Position numbers and translations under genes: made by a program. From DASZHJ01 sp035517495 (GTDB lineage: Bacteria > Pseudomonadota > Alphaproteobacteria > ATCC43930 > CGMCC-115725), in NCBI GenBank assembly GCA_035517495.1, contig DATIYT010000120.1, forward strand, positions 1 through 64,000: a stretch of 64,000 bases of DNA, in the 5' to 3' direction. Every line of letters starts with the position of its first letter. Position 1 is the first letter of the stretch. The notes under the pieces are model-generated. The model was not told the DNA's origin, did not search any database, and saw only the letters and a list, made by a program, of their open reading frames with translations. Below, one piece after another: positions 1-8,494 of the stretch.

Positions 1-3
1 CCC

Positions 4-57
4 GATTCCGAAGTTCGCATGACCAAACGGCCAAGCTCAGATGCGAACTTCGGAATC
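4..57. repeat. Perfect 17-bp inverted repeat
   Basis: Bases 4-20 (GATTCCGAAGTTCGCAT) and 41-57 are exact reverse complements separated by a 20-base loop. No gene covers it. It is followed 28 bases later by a second, different inverted repeat. It could be a terminator for a gene left of the window or a REP-like intergenic element; there is no T-tract. Confidence 0.75.
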
Positions 58-84
58 ATGGGGACACCAGCAACTCATTGATTG

Positions 85-162
85 CTAGTGTGGCCTTCGG
101 ATTTGAAGTTCCTCTCCGAGCGGCCGGCGGTGATCGGAGGATCTTCAAATCCGCCACACTAG
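85..162. repeat. Inverted repeat with 4-base interruption
   Basis: The left arm at 85-108 reads CTAGTGTGGC, then an extra CTTC, then GGATTTGAAG. The right arm at 143-162 is the reverse complement without the CTTC. Inner bases around 110-140 can also pair (TCCTCTCCGA against TCGGAGGA). The right end lies only 13 bases before the DUF202 start codon, so it would form a hairpin in that gene's leader if transcribed. A multicopy intergenic palindrome is the likeliest explanation. Confidence 0.65.
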
Positions 163-175
163 AAAGGACATCCGC

Positions 176-616
176 ATGGTCGAGCCAGTCCCCACCGCGA
201 GCACGGGTAGATTCGAAGTAAGGACAACGTCGGACAGTCACTTCGGCTGGATACGCACTCCCCTCAGCCTGGAGCGTACGATGATGTCATGGCTGCGCAC
301 CGCGACCGCGTTGATTGGTTTCGGCTTCGCTATTGTGCAGTTCTATGAACACTTACAGCAGATACCGGGCATTCACCCTGCGTATGTGCCGGACGCACCG
401 CGATATCTGGGGCTTGCGCTGATCGCGTGCGGCGTCCTGGCGTTGCTTATCTCCATACATCAGTACTGGTGGTTAGTTCGCTATCTGTGGAGCGCACAGT
501 TCGCCGCAATCGCCGGAGCAAAAAGCGAGCGGACGCAAACACCTGTTCTTGCAGTTGCTGCCCTTCTCATCTTGATTGGCCTGTTCGCTTTCCTCGCCGT
601 GCTGGCACGCCTATAG
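176..616 (+). CDS. DUF202 family inner-membrane protein
   Basis: 146 residues. The segment from about residue 27 (SLERTMMSWLRTATALIGFG) is the DUF202 signature, with an Arg-containing amphipathic stretch leading into the first membrane helix (about 41-60). Two more helices follow at about 78-102 and 120-144, so three spans are expected. The family (YidH-like) has no established biochemical function. The ATG at 176 has AGAAAGGA at 161-168 as ribosome site. It converges on the sulfatase gene, with a strong hairpin between the two stop codons. No operon partner is visible on this strand. Confidence 0.85.
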   Translation: MVEPVPTASTGRFEVRTTSDSHFGWIRTPLSLERTMMSWLRTATALIGFGFAIVQFYEHLQQIPGIHPAYVPDAPRYLGLALIACGVLALLISIHQYWWLVRYLWSAQFAAIAGAKSERTQTPVLAVAALLILIGLFAFLAVLARL

Positions 617-658
617 GGCCCAGATCGGCTCTGGTGCGTCGAGTGGCAAGCCAAGTTC

Positions 659-695
659 GGTGATGGGAACCACTGCATAAGTGGTTCCCATCACC
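659..695. terminator. Strong hairpin between convergent genes
   Basis: A perfect 16-bp inverted repeat (659-674 and 680-695) with a 5-base loop lies between the DUF202 stop (616) and the sulfatase stop (709). There is no long T-tract on either side, so it may act as a bidirectional terminator or as an RNA 3'-end stabiliser for both transcripts. Confidence 0.75.
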
Positions 696-708
696 ATCCT
701 TAACGCGA

Positions 709-3084
709 CTACTGTCTCGCCATGGCGATGCGGATCGCTTCCTCCGGCGAGACGAGGTGATCCAAGCTCTCGGCAGCATCACCGATGGCGAGTTGAATCC
801 CCTTGATCGTTCCGTTGAAGGCATTCCCGCGCGGGCCGTAGTCCGGGGAGACCGGAGCGCCGCCATCCTCCCCCACATCGCAGCCATCGTCGGCGGAAAA
901 GACCATCGCGTGCGTCATAGCGACGGCCCCCTCGCCGACCTTCTTTCCATCGACAAAGAGGGTCACTTGACCGCCTTTGCCAAGTCCGCCGCCGGCATAG
1001 GCAAACTCCATGCGAACCTGGTGCTCGCCCGCCGGCAACTTCTCCGTCGCTTCGGCGAAAAAATGGTGCACTCCCGACACATTGTAACAGTACTTGAGCT
1101 TGCCGTTCTTTGCGTAAAGGCTCCAGCCGCCGATGTTCCCGCCCTGTGCGATGATTACTCCCTCAGCGCCTGACGCTGGAACTTCGATCTCCGCGGTGAC
1201 GGAGTGCGACTTGTTCTTGATGTTCAGGACGCAATTCTCCGACAGGCGTCTCATGCCGGCGAAAAGCAACTGGGTGTTTCCTCTGATCAATACTGGCCGC
1301 CCGGCTGTGTCCGGATTCATCTTCTCCGCAACCCGGTCATCGATCGGCAAAACGTTATAGCGCGTCGCCTCGATCAGCCAGAGTCGCTGCAGCTCGTGCA
1401 GCTTCTCCGGCATTTGCTTGGCAAGGTTGTTGGCCTGGCTCCAGTCCTTGTTAGTGTCATAAAGTTCCCAGATATCATCATCCAGGGGCACCGTCTTCCG
1501 GCCCACAAGCACCCAAGGTGTGCCGTGCTTCGTCACCGCGGTCCAACCCTTGTGATAGATGCCGCGGTTGCCGAACATCTCAAAATACTGCGTCTCGCGC
1601 TGCTCCGCTGCCTTAGCGTTGCTGAACGAGTACAGCATGCTCACGCCCTCGATCGACCGCTGTTGTACGCCGTTGACAGAGATCGGCTCGGGCAGCCCCG
1701 CCGCCTCGAGGATCGTAGGTGCCACGTCAATCACGTGGTGAAATTGCGAGCGGATTTCGCCTTTCGCTTTGATGCGGTTGGGCCAGTGCACGATAGTGCC
1801 ATTGCGCGTGCCCCCCCAGTGGGAAGCGACCTGCTTGGTCCACTGGTAAGGGGTGTTCATGGCATGCGCCCAGCCAACGGCGTAGTGGTTGTATGACTCA
1901 GGCCCGCCGAGTTTGTCGTATCGCTCCATGAGAAATTCCGGGGTTTCTAGGGCGGCCAGACCGTTGAAATTGGCCATCTCATTGTAGGCGCCGTTCAATG
2001 TACCTTCTGCCGAGGCACCGTTGTCCCCGATGATGTAGTAAACAAGGGTATCTTCGAGGATGTTGAGCTTCTTCAAGCCATCGATCAGGCGCCCGATGTG
2101 ATGGTCGGTGTATTCCAGGAAACCGGCATAAACCTCCATCTGGCGGCGTAGGATCGGTTTCAATGCATCCGGCATATCCTTCCATGCCGGAATTTCCTCG
2201 TGACGTGCGGTGAGCTGGCAGTCCATCGGGACGACACCCAGCTTCTTCTGTCGGGCAAGGGTCTCCTCGCGCAGCTTGTCCCAGCCCTCATCGAACTTGC
2301 CCTTGTATTTGTCGGCCCACTCCTTAGGCACATGGTGGGGCGCGTGCGTCGCGCCGGGCGCAAAGTACGCGAAGAACGGTTTGTCGGGTGCCAGTACTTT
2401 CTGCTGCGAGATCCAGGCCATCGCCTTGTCAGTCATGTCTTCCATGAAGTGATAGCCCTCTTCGGGAGTCTTCTTCGGCTCGACCGGCGTAGTGCCCTCG
2501 TAGAGCGATGGGTACCATTGGTTTGCCTCGCCGCCGATGAAGCCGTAGAAATACTCGAAACCACCGCCGCCCGTGGGCCAGGCGTCGAACGGTCCGACTG
2601 GGCTCGTCTCCCACACCGGCACCTCGTGGCACTTGCCGAACTGAGCGGTGGAATAACCGTTCAGCTTCAGGGTCCGCGCGAGCGGTGAAATAGTATTGGG
2701 CAATACCGAGCTGTAACCTGGCGCGCCGGTGGCAATCTCGGTGATGCCGCCCATGCCCGCGGAGTGGTGGTTGCGCCCGGTCAGCAGCGCCTGCCGCGTC
2801 GGGGAGCAGAGAGCGGTGTCGTGAAAGCGGATGTACTTCAACCCGCCCGCAGCCAGCTTTTCAGCGTTCGGCGTCTGACATGGGCCGCCAAACGCGCTCG
2901 ACGAGCCGAATCCGGCGTCATCAATGAGGATGAGCAGCACGTTCGGTGCGCCCTTAGGCGGCCGCAACTGCTCGATTGGCGGGAATTTTGTGTCCGGATC
3001 CTTGGCGTCATACGTGACCAGCCCGGTCCGCTCAGGAGTGGGAATCGGGAGATGCGAACGGTGCTTCTTATCTTCGCTGTCCAT
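709..3084 (-). CDS. Type I sulfatase (arylsulfatase)
   Basis: 791 residues, long for the family because of a C-terminal extension. NVLLILIDDAGFG at about 48-60 supplies the metal-binding Asp pair, and C93-S-P-T-R97 is the sulfatase signature whose Cys is oxidised to formylglycine. Type I sulfatases hydrolyse sulfate esters using this residue and a calcium ion. Residues after about 600 form a beta-rich region typical of large bacterial arylsulfatases. No clear signal peptide is seen, so it is probably cytoplasmic or exported atypically. It lies 39 bases downstream of the formylglycine-generating enzyme on the same strand, so enzyme and activator are likely co-transcribed. The substrate is unknown. 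The start is supported by GAAAGGA about 15 bases upstream. Confidence 0.92.
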   Translation of the reverse strand: MDSEDKKHRSHLPIPTPERTGLVTYDAKDPDTKFPPIEQLRPPKGAPNVLLILIDDAGFGSSSAFGGPCQTPNAEKLAAGGLKYIRFHDTALCSPTRQALLTGRNHHSAGMGGITEIATGAPGYSSVLPNTISPLARTLKLNGYSTAQFGKCHEVPVWETSPVGPFDAWPTGGGGFEYFYGFIGGEANQWYPSLYEGTTPVEPKKTPEEGYHFMEDMTDKAMAWISQQKVLAPDKPFFAYFAPGATHAPHHVPKEWADKYKGKFDEGWDKLREETLARQKKLGVVPMDCQLTARHEEIPAWKDMPDALKPILRRQMEVYAGFLEYTDHHIGRLIDGLKKLNILEDTLVYYIIGDNGASAEGTLNGAYNEMANFNGLAALETPEFLMERYDKLGGPESYNHYAVGWAHAMNTPYQWTKQVASHWGGTRNGTIVHWPNRIKAKGEIRSQFHHVIDVAPTILEAAGLPEPISVNGVQQRSIEGVSMLYSFSNAKAAEQRETQYFEMFGNRGIYHKGWTAVTKHGTPWVLVGRKTVPLDDDIWELYDTNKDWSQANNLAKQMPEKLHELQRLWLIEATRYNVLPIDDRVAEKMNPDTAGRPVLIRGNTQLLFAGMRRLSENCVLNIKNKSHSVTAEIEVPASGAEGVIIAQGGNIGGWSLYAKNGKLKYCYNVSGVHHFFAEATEKLPAGEHQVRMEFAYAGGGLGKGGQVTLFVDGKKVGEGAVAMTHAMVFSADDGCDVGEDGGAPVSPDYGPRGNAFNGTIKGIQLAIGDAAESLDHLVSPEEAIRIAMARQ

Positions 3085-3123
3085 CTTCTGATTGTCCTTT
3101 CGAGTTGAGGCGTATGAGCTGGA

Positions 3124-4125
3124 TCAATCTGCTCGCGCGGTAGGAGGAGCGGTCCGGTTGAGACGGATTACGCAACGAAACCCTATATGGCAGGTGCTGG
3201 TGTCGATCATCTGCGGATGTCGTGCCGCCGGCCGGTAGCGTCGGCAGTAGTTCGGAGCGCAGAGATACGAGCCTCCCTTGATCACCTTTCGCGGAATACG
3301 GGTCGCTGGTGGTGTCGGGTCGTAGCTCAGAGCCTGTGAGGTGCCCGTCGGATCACGCGGCACGCAACACGGTCCCTCGGCATGCGACGGATGCCGATTG
3401 GAATACCAGTCGCCTGTCCATTCCCAGACATTGCCGACCATGTCGTAAAGGCCGTAACCGTTGGGCGGGAACGAACCCACGGGAGCGCGGCCCGTGAAGC
3501 CGTCCAGGCCCTCATCGTGAAGCGGAAAAGGACCTTGCCAAGTGTTCGCCATGTAACGGCCATCCGGGGTGAACTCGTTCCCCCAGCAGAAGATCGCGGC
3601 TTCGAGCCCGCCGCGTGCGGCGAATTCCCATTCCGCCTCGGTAGGCAGCGCTTTGCCAGCCCAGGCGGCGTAGGCGGCCGCGTCTTCGAACACCACATGC
3701 ACCACCGGCTCCCGCTCGCGGCCCTCAATCGTCGTGCCGGGACCCTCGGGATGGCGCCAGTTGGCGCCAGGCACATAAGTCCAGCGGCTGCGGACATCGT
3801 CCATTCTCACTTGGGGGGACGGCATGAAGAAAACGGCGCTTCCGGGCGTGAGTAGCTGCGGGTCAGCTTCGGGATATGCGGCCGGATCAAGTGGGCGTTC
3901 AGCGACTGTTCGGTAACCTGTTGCCGTGACGAAGGCTGCGAACTCGGCATTGGTGACGGCGCACTCGTCCATCCAGAACCCGCTGACGGTGACCACATGA
4001 GCAGGCGCCTCTTCCAGGTAGGCGTTATCGTCGCCCATCCGGAACGTGCCTCCGGGAATCCAGCGCATGCCCCTCGGCGGAGGGGCATTCACGCGATTCC
4101 GATCCGCCCCTAGCAGATTGGACAT
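3124..4125 (-). CDS. Formylglycine-generating enzyme (SUMF1 family)
   Basis: 333 residues from the ATG at 4125; a GTG three codons upstream is also possible. It starts with the family hallmark WIPGGTFRMGDD and ends in the catalytic region GGSYLCAPNYC followed by GFRC. The two Cys spaced C-x4-C match the copper-binding catalytic pair of characterised formylglycine-generating enzymes (human Cys336/Cys341). It converts the CSPTR cysteine of a sulfatase into formylglycine, and a sulfatase with exactly that motif is the next gene downstream, so this is a self-sufficient substrate-activator pair. No signal peptide is apparent, which agrees with cytosolic modification. Confidence 0.93.
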   Translation of the reverse strand: MSNLLGADRNRVNAPPPRGMRWIPGGTFRMGDDNAYLEEAPAHVVTVSGFWMDECAVTNAEFAAFVTATGYRTVAERPLDPAAYPEADPQLLTPGSAVFFMPSPQVRMDDVRSRWTYVPGANWRHPEGPGTTIEGREREPVVHVVFEDAAAYAAWAGKALPTEAEWEFAARGGLEAAIFCWGNEFTPDGRYMANTWQGPFPLHDEGLDGFTGRAPVGSFPPNGYGLYDMVGNVWEWTGDWYSNRHPSHAEGPCCVPRDPTGTSQALSYDPTPPATRIPRKVIKGGSYLCAPNYCRRYRPAARHPQMIDTSTCHIGFRCVIRLNRTAPPTARAD

Positions 4126-4391
4126 CAACGGCACTACCTGCCCACATCCAAGCGCTAGTTAAATAATCCGGTCTTCGATAGCGGCAAGCGGATGTCACCG
4201 CGTCATTTGCTTTTTACGATGCCGGCCAATCACTCTCCCGGCCTTCTCTGGCTCCATGGGTTACGATTTTCAGACCGCAACGTCGCCCCTAAAAAGCAGA
4301 CTTTGCTTGTGGTGCGCGTCTTAGATGCCAAAAGTGTCGCTTAATAGCGCTATAACTGTGGCCGCCGATCGTGCCGCTAGCTGGAGATGCC

Positions 4392-5396
4392 ATGCCATCG
4401 ATTCATATGCGCTACCTGGGTGGTCCCGAGGTCGAGCAGCTCGCGCTGACCGACGACGAGATACTGGGTTCGATCGAAGGTGTTTTGCGCGCCCAGGGCC
4501 GCGGCGAGACCGTGATCGAGCCGCGCGTGCATCTGATCCCCGATCCTGCCGTGCACGGGCACTTCAACGTGCTGCGCGGCTACGTGAAGCCGATGGGGGT
4601 CGCGGGGGTCAAGGTGGTGGGCGACTACGTCGATAACTACAAAGTCGGTCTTCCCTCCGAGATGGCACTGCTCAATCTGTTCGATCCCAAGACCGGCACG
4701 CCGCTCGCGGTGATCGATGCGAGCGCCATCACCGACATGCGCACGGGTGCGGTGACCGCCGTCGGCGCCAAGCACTTGGCGCGCGAAGGGAGCCGCGTGC
4801 TGGGCCACATCGGAGCGCGCGGCACCGCTTACTGGAACGTGCGGCTCCTCGACCATCTGTTCGATTTCGCGGAAATCCGCGTGCATTCGCGCCGGCCCGA
4901 AAGCCGAGACGCCTTCGGCGCGCGGCTCACGCGCGATCTCGGCAAGCCCGTGAAGGTGTGCGCGGATTGGCGTTCCTGCCTCGAGGGCGCCGACATCGTG
5001 GTCGAGGCCTCGCGGCTCACCAAGCCCGAACCGATGCTCAAAACGGGGTGGATCAAGCCGGGCGCCCTGGTCGTCCCCTATGGCACAATGAGTGCGGTCG
5101 AGCTCACGCTCACCGACATCATGGACAAGATCGTCGTCGACGATTGGGGTCAGTGCCGGCAAGGCATGTTCGGCTCGCTTCGGGCCCATGTGGAGAGCGG
5201 CCGCCTTTCCGAGCAAACGCTGTACGGTGAGCTTGGTCAGATCGTCGCGGGCGCCAAGGCCGGACGCGAGAACGACCGCGAGACGATCCTGCTCTGGCAC
5301 CGCGGGCTCGGCATCACGGACATAGCGCTGGGTCACACCATGCTGGAGAAGGCGGCGCGACTTGGCATCGGTCAGAGTCTGGTGTTCGCGAAATAA
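4392..5396 (+). CDS. Ornithine cyclodeaminase / mu-crystallin family protein
   Basis: 334 residues. The ATG at 4392 is preferred over one at 4371 because GGAG lies at 4383-4386, five bases upstream. The fold is the OCD/mu-crystallin type: an N-terminal substrate domain (VKVVGDYVDNYKVGLPS), the conserved ITDMRTGAVTAVGAKHLAR segment, then a Rossmann domain with GHIGARGTAYWNV. Members include ornithine cyclodeaminase, alanine dehydrogenase and imine reductases, so the substrate cannot be assigned. It converges on the lyase-like gene with a single base between stop codons. The 266 bases upstream, shared with the divergent sulfatase operon, must hold promoters for both. Confidence 0.85.
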   Translation: MPSIHMRYLGGPEVEQLALTDDEILGSIEGVLRAQGRGETVIEPRVHLIPDPAVHGHFNVLRGYVKPMGVAGVKVVGDYVDNYKVGLPSEMALLNLFDPKTGTPLAVIDASAITDMRTGAVTAVGAKHLAREGSRVLGHIGARGTAYWNVRLLDHLFDFAEIRVHSRRPESRDAFGARLTRDLGKPVKVCADWRSCLEGADIVVEASRLTKPEPMLKTGWIKPGALVVPYGTMSAVELTLTDIMDKIVVDDWGQCRQGMFGSLRAHVESGRLSEQTLYGELGQIVAGAKAGRENDRETILLWHRGLGITDIALGHTMLEKAARLGIGQSLVFAK

Positions 5397-5397
5397 C

Positions 5398-6903
5398 TCA
5401 TGGGCTAGGCGGCCGCGCGAGCGTGCCTTCCTCGATCAGTCGCGCGATCGCCTCGATGTCAGGACCGAGCGCGCGATCGTCTTCGAGCTTGTTGACGCGC
5501 GCGCGCACGGCCTGATGGATTTTTCGCAGCGGCGCTCCCAATGGCGCGGAACGCAGGTCCACGGCCTGTGCCGCGACCATCAGCTCGACGGCGGCGAGCC
5601 GCGTGAATCGCTGCATGATTTCCGCGGTCTTGGCGACGACGTGCGGCGCCATGCTCGCGTGATCCTCGACGCCGTTGGCGGCGGTCATCACCCCCAGAGA
5701 CGCCGGCAGCGCCAGATGGCGGATTTGCGATTCAAGCGCGGCGACAGTCTTTTGCACGGCGGCGAAGCCGCTGCGCGTGGGTCCGATCGGCGTCAGGAAG
5801 CGCGGCAGGCCGCTGAAGCCGGGATCGAGCAGTTTGAGCACGCGCTCGCCGCTCATGCGGGCGGCGTGGGCGAGGGCCAGGCCCAACGCTTCGAAGGCGA
5901 GGCTGAGCGCCGTCAGGTCGAAATTGGCGGTCGAGATCATCGTGCCGTCAGCAAGCACCAGCGGATTGTCGCCGGAGCCCCTGAGCTCGATCTCGATCGT
6001 GCGCTGCGTGCGGTAAAGCGCCGAAATCGCCGCGCCGTGAACCGGAGCGAGGCAACGGTAGCAAAGCGGGTCCTGCACGCGGCGCGCCGCACCCGCGCGC
6101 CAAAGTTCGCTGCCGTCGAGCAGCGCACGCAGCCGCGTAGCCACCTCCGCCTGCCCTGGTGCCGGCCGTGCCTCTGCGGCACGCGGATCGAGCGGGCTCA
6201 GATTGCCGCGAAATCCCTCGAGGCTGAGCGCCGCCGCGGCATCGAGCGCGTCGAGAACCGTCCGCGCGTCCGAAAGCGCGAGCGCCCCCAAGCCGACCGA
6301 GCCGGCATTCGAGTTGATGATCGCGAGCGCATCTTTTGGGCCAAGCGGCACCGGCGCTAGTCCCATTGATGCCAACACCTCGCCTGCCTGTCCGCGTGCG
6401 CCCCGGTGCTCGACTTGGCCCTCGCCGATCAAAGCCAACGCCACCGGTGCCAGCAGGGCGAGATCGGCCGCGCCGATCGATCCGATCGATGGGACGATCG
6501 GGGTTGCGCCGGAATTAAGCAGCGCGAGGAGCCCGTCGAGCACCGCCGGCGATATGCCTGACCCTCCGGCGGCCATGCCGGCGAGGCGCGCGAACATCAT
6601 GGCGCGCACGGCATCCCGCGGCATGGGCGGTCCGACACCAACCGAGCGGGCGCGTAGCGCGCGCGACTGGAATGCCGCGATCTCCTCCGGCGGGAGTCGA
6701 GTATCGACGGCGGCACCAAGCGCGGTGTTGAGACCGTAAATCGGGGTTTCACCGCCGGCCAAGCGCTCGACCATCGCCCGCTCGGCGGCAATGCGCGCCC
6801 GCAGGGCGGGTGCCAGGTCTACCGACGCGTCCCGGCGGCCCACGGCCACGACATCCTCGATGCCGATAGACCCAGCGCCCGCGCCGAGGGTGATCGATGC
6901 CAT
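5398..6903 (-). CDS. Aromatic amino acid / histidine ammonia-lyase family protein lacking MIO motif
   Basis: 501 residues, the usual length of histidine ammonia-lyase. The family is recognised by YGLNTALG near residue 56, VQDPLCYRC near 285, SGDNPL near 320, and the late AAQAVDLR segment. Active members make an MIO electrophile autocatalytically from Ala-Ser-Gly within GSVGASGDLAPLAH. Here that position (141-153) reads GSIGAADLALLAP: the Ser is replaced and one residue of the triad is missing, so MIO cannot form. It therefore probably is not an MIO-dependent lyase, although the rest of the active-site framework is kept. The start codon abuts the MFS gene stop, so the two are co-translated. 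Confidence 0.85.
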   Translation of the reverse strand: MASITLGAGAGSIGIEDVVAVGRRDASVDLAPALRARIAAERAMVERLAGGETPIYGLNTALGAAVDTRLPPEEIAAFQSRALRARSVGVGPPMPRDAVRAMMFARLAGMAAGGSGISPAVLDGLLALLNSGATPIVPSIGSIGAADLALLAPVALALIGEGQVEHRGARGQAGEVLASMGLAPVPLGPKDALAIINSNAGSVGLGALALSDARTVLDALDAAAALSLEGFRGNLSPLDPRAAEARPAPGQAEVATRLRALLDGSELWRAGAARRVQDPLCYRCLAPVHGAAISALYRTQRTIEIELRGSGDNPLVLADGTMISTANFDLTALSLAFEALGLALAHAARMSGERVLKLLDPGFSGLPRFLTPIGPTRSGFAAVQKTVAALESQIRHLALPASLGVMTAANGVEDHASMAPHVVAKTAEIMQRFTRLAAVELMVAAQAVDLRSAPLGAPLRKIHQAVRARVNKLEDDRALGPDIEAIARLIEEGTLARPPSP

Positions 6904-8355
6904 CTAGTCGGAACTGGCGCGAGATGCCGAGCCGGCCGCAGCGACACTCGCTGGGCGATGGCCGCTCATCTCCGCGCCGGCCTCGGGCGGCAGGCGGAGG
7001 AATAGCAAGACCGGCACCAGCGCTACCGCGCCCACCACGACGAAGGCCAAAGTGAAATCACTGGGCAGAAGCTCTTTCGAGCCGCGCAGCAGCAGCATGA
7101 CGTGCAACAGCAGCGCGCTGACGCCAACGCCAAGGCTGATCGAGAGCTGTTGCGCCATGCTGGTGAAGCTGGTGGCCCGGCTCATCATTGCCGGCGGCAC
7201 GTCGGCGAAGGAAAGCGTGTTGGTGCTGGTGAATTGCAGCGAGCGGAAGAAGCCGCCAATCAGCAGCGTGAGGAAGATCAGCGCGTGCGGCGTCGAGGGG
7301 CGGAACAGCCCGTAGCCGAACAGGAACAGGCTGCTGATGACGGCATTGCCGATGAGAGTGCGCCGGAATCCGAGCGAGCGGATGATCGGCGCTGCCGTCA
7401 TCTTCATGGTCATGGCGCCCGCGGCGCTGGCGAAGGTGATGAGACCCGAGGCGAAGGCGGTGAGACCGAAGGTGAGCTGCAGCATCAACGGCAGGATGAA
7501 GGGCAACGCGCCGACGCCAATGCGGAACAGCGAGCCGCCGACGGTCGCCGCCATGAAGGTGGGGATGCGGAGCAACGCCAGATCGATGATCGGAAAAGCC
7601 ACCCGCCGCGCATGCGCGACATAGAGCGCGATCAGGATCGCGCCGGCGATCAGCAGCAGCGCGACAAGGCTCGCCGGCAGCGGGCCCCGTCCCAGCATCT
7701 CGAAGCCAAACATCAGCGTCGCGAGACCGATGCCCGCGAGCGCGAACCCGAGCACATCGAGCGGCGGTCGTTCCGGCTCGCGGACGTCCTCGATGAAAAG
7801 GCTCACCAGCGCCACGCCCAAGAGGCCGATCGGCGCGTTGATGAAGAAAATCCAGCGCCACGAACTGTAGGTGACGATGAAGCCGCCGAGCGGTGGACCG
7901 ATCACCGGACCAAGCAGCGCCGGGACCGTGAGATACGACATGGCCCATACCAGATCGGATTTCGGCACCGTGCGCAGCAGGACCAGGCGACCCACTGGAA
8001 CCATCATCGCGCCACCCGCGCCCTGGATGATCCGCGCTGCCACCAGCACGGTCAGGTTGCCGGCAAAGCCGCAGGCGATCGATCCCAGGGTGAACACCAC
8101 GATCGCCCACCGGAACACGGTGCGGGCGCCGAGGCGGTCCGCCATCCAGCCGCTCATGGGAATGAAGATCGCGAGGCTTAGCAAATAGGAGGTGATCGCG
8201 AGATTGAGCCGGATCGGATCCTCGTGCAACGACGCCGCGATCGACGGCAGCGCGGTCGCAATGATGGTCGAGTCCAAGTTCTGCATGAAAAGCGCGCAGG
8301 CGACGATCAGCGGCACCATGACCATCCGCCGTGGCGCGCGGAACAAGTTGCTCAT
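6904..8355 (-). CDS. MFS transporter, DHA2 (EmrB/QacA) type
   Basis: 483 residues, hydrophobic throughout with about 12-14 predicted membrane helices. LDSTIIATALPSIA in helix 1 is the DHA2 drug:proton antiporter motif, and GWMADRLGART is the loop 2-3 MFS motif A. GPVIGPPLGGFI is motif C of antiporters, pointing to export. The gene directly precedes the MIO-less lyase homologue with no gap, so the transporter may handle that protein's substrate or product. It is divergent from the PanE-family gene across 139 bases. The specific substrate is unknown. Confidence 0.9.
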   Translation of the reverse strand: MSNLFRAPRRMVMVPLIVACALFMQNLDSTIIATALPSIAASLHEDPIRLNLAITSYLLSLAIFIPMSGWMADRLGARTVFRWAIVVFTLGSIACGFAGNLTVLVAARIIQGAGGAMMVPVGRLVLLRTVPKSDLVWAMSYLTVPALLGPVIGPPLGGFIVTYSSWRWIFFINAPIGLLGVALVSLFIEDVREPERPPLDVLGFALAGIGLATLMFGFEMLGRGPLPASLVALLLIAGAILIALYVAHARRVAFPIIDLALLRIPTFMAATVGGSLFRIGVGALPFILPLMLQLTFGLTAFASGLITFASAAGAMTMKMTAAPIIRSLGFRRTLIGNAVISSLFLFGYGLFRPSTPHALIFLTLLIGGFFRSLQFTSTNTLSFADVPPAMMSRATSFTSMAQQLSISLGVGVSALLLHVMLLLRGSKELLPSDFTLAFVVVGAVALVPVLLFLRLPPEAGAEMSGHRPASVAAAGSASRASSD

Positions 8356-8494
8356 TGGGAAAGCTCGATCGACTTATGCGCTCTGCGCATGGCTCATCTG
8401 CTCGCGACCCGGTGATTGTGGCTCGGCCGCGAGTCTCTTATAGCATTTCCCCCGGGCGGCAGTCGCCCATGGACCGCGCGAGGGAACAGCACAC

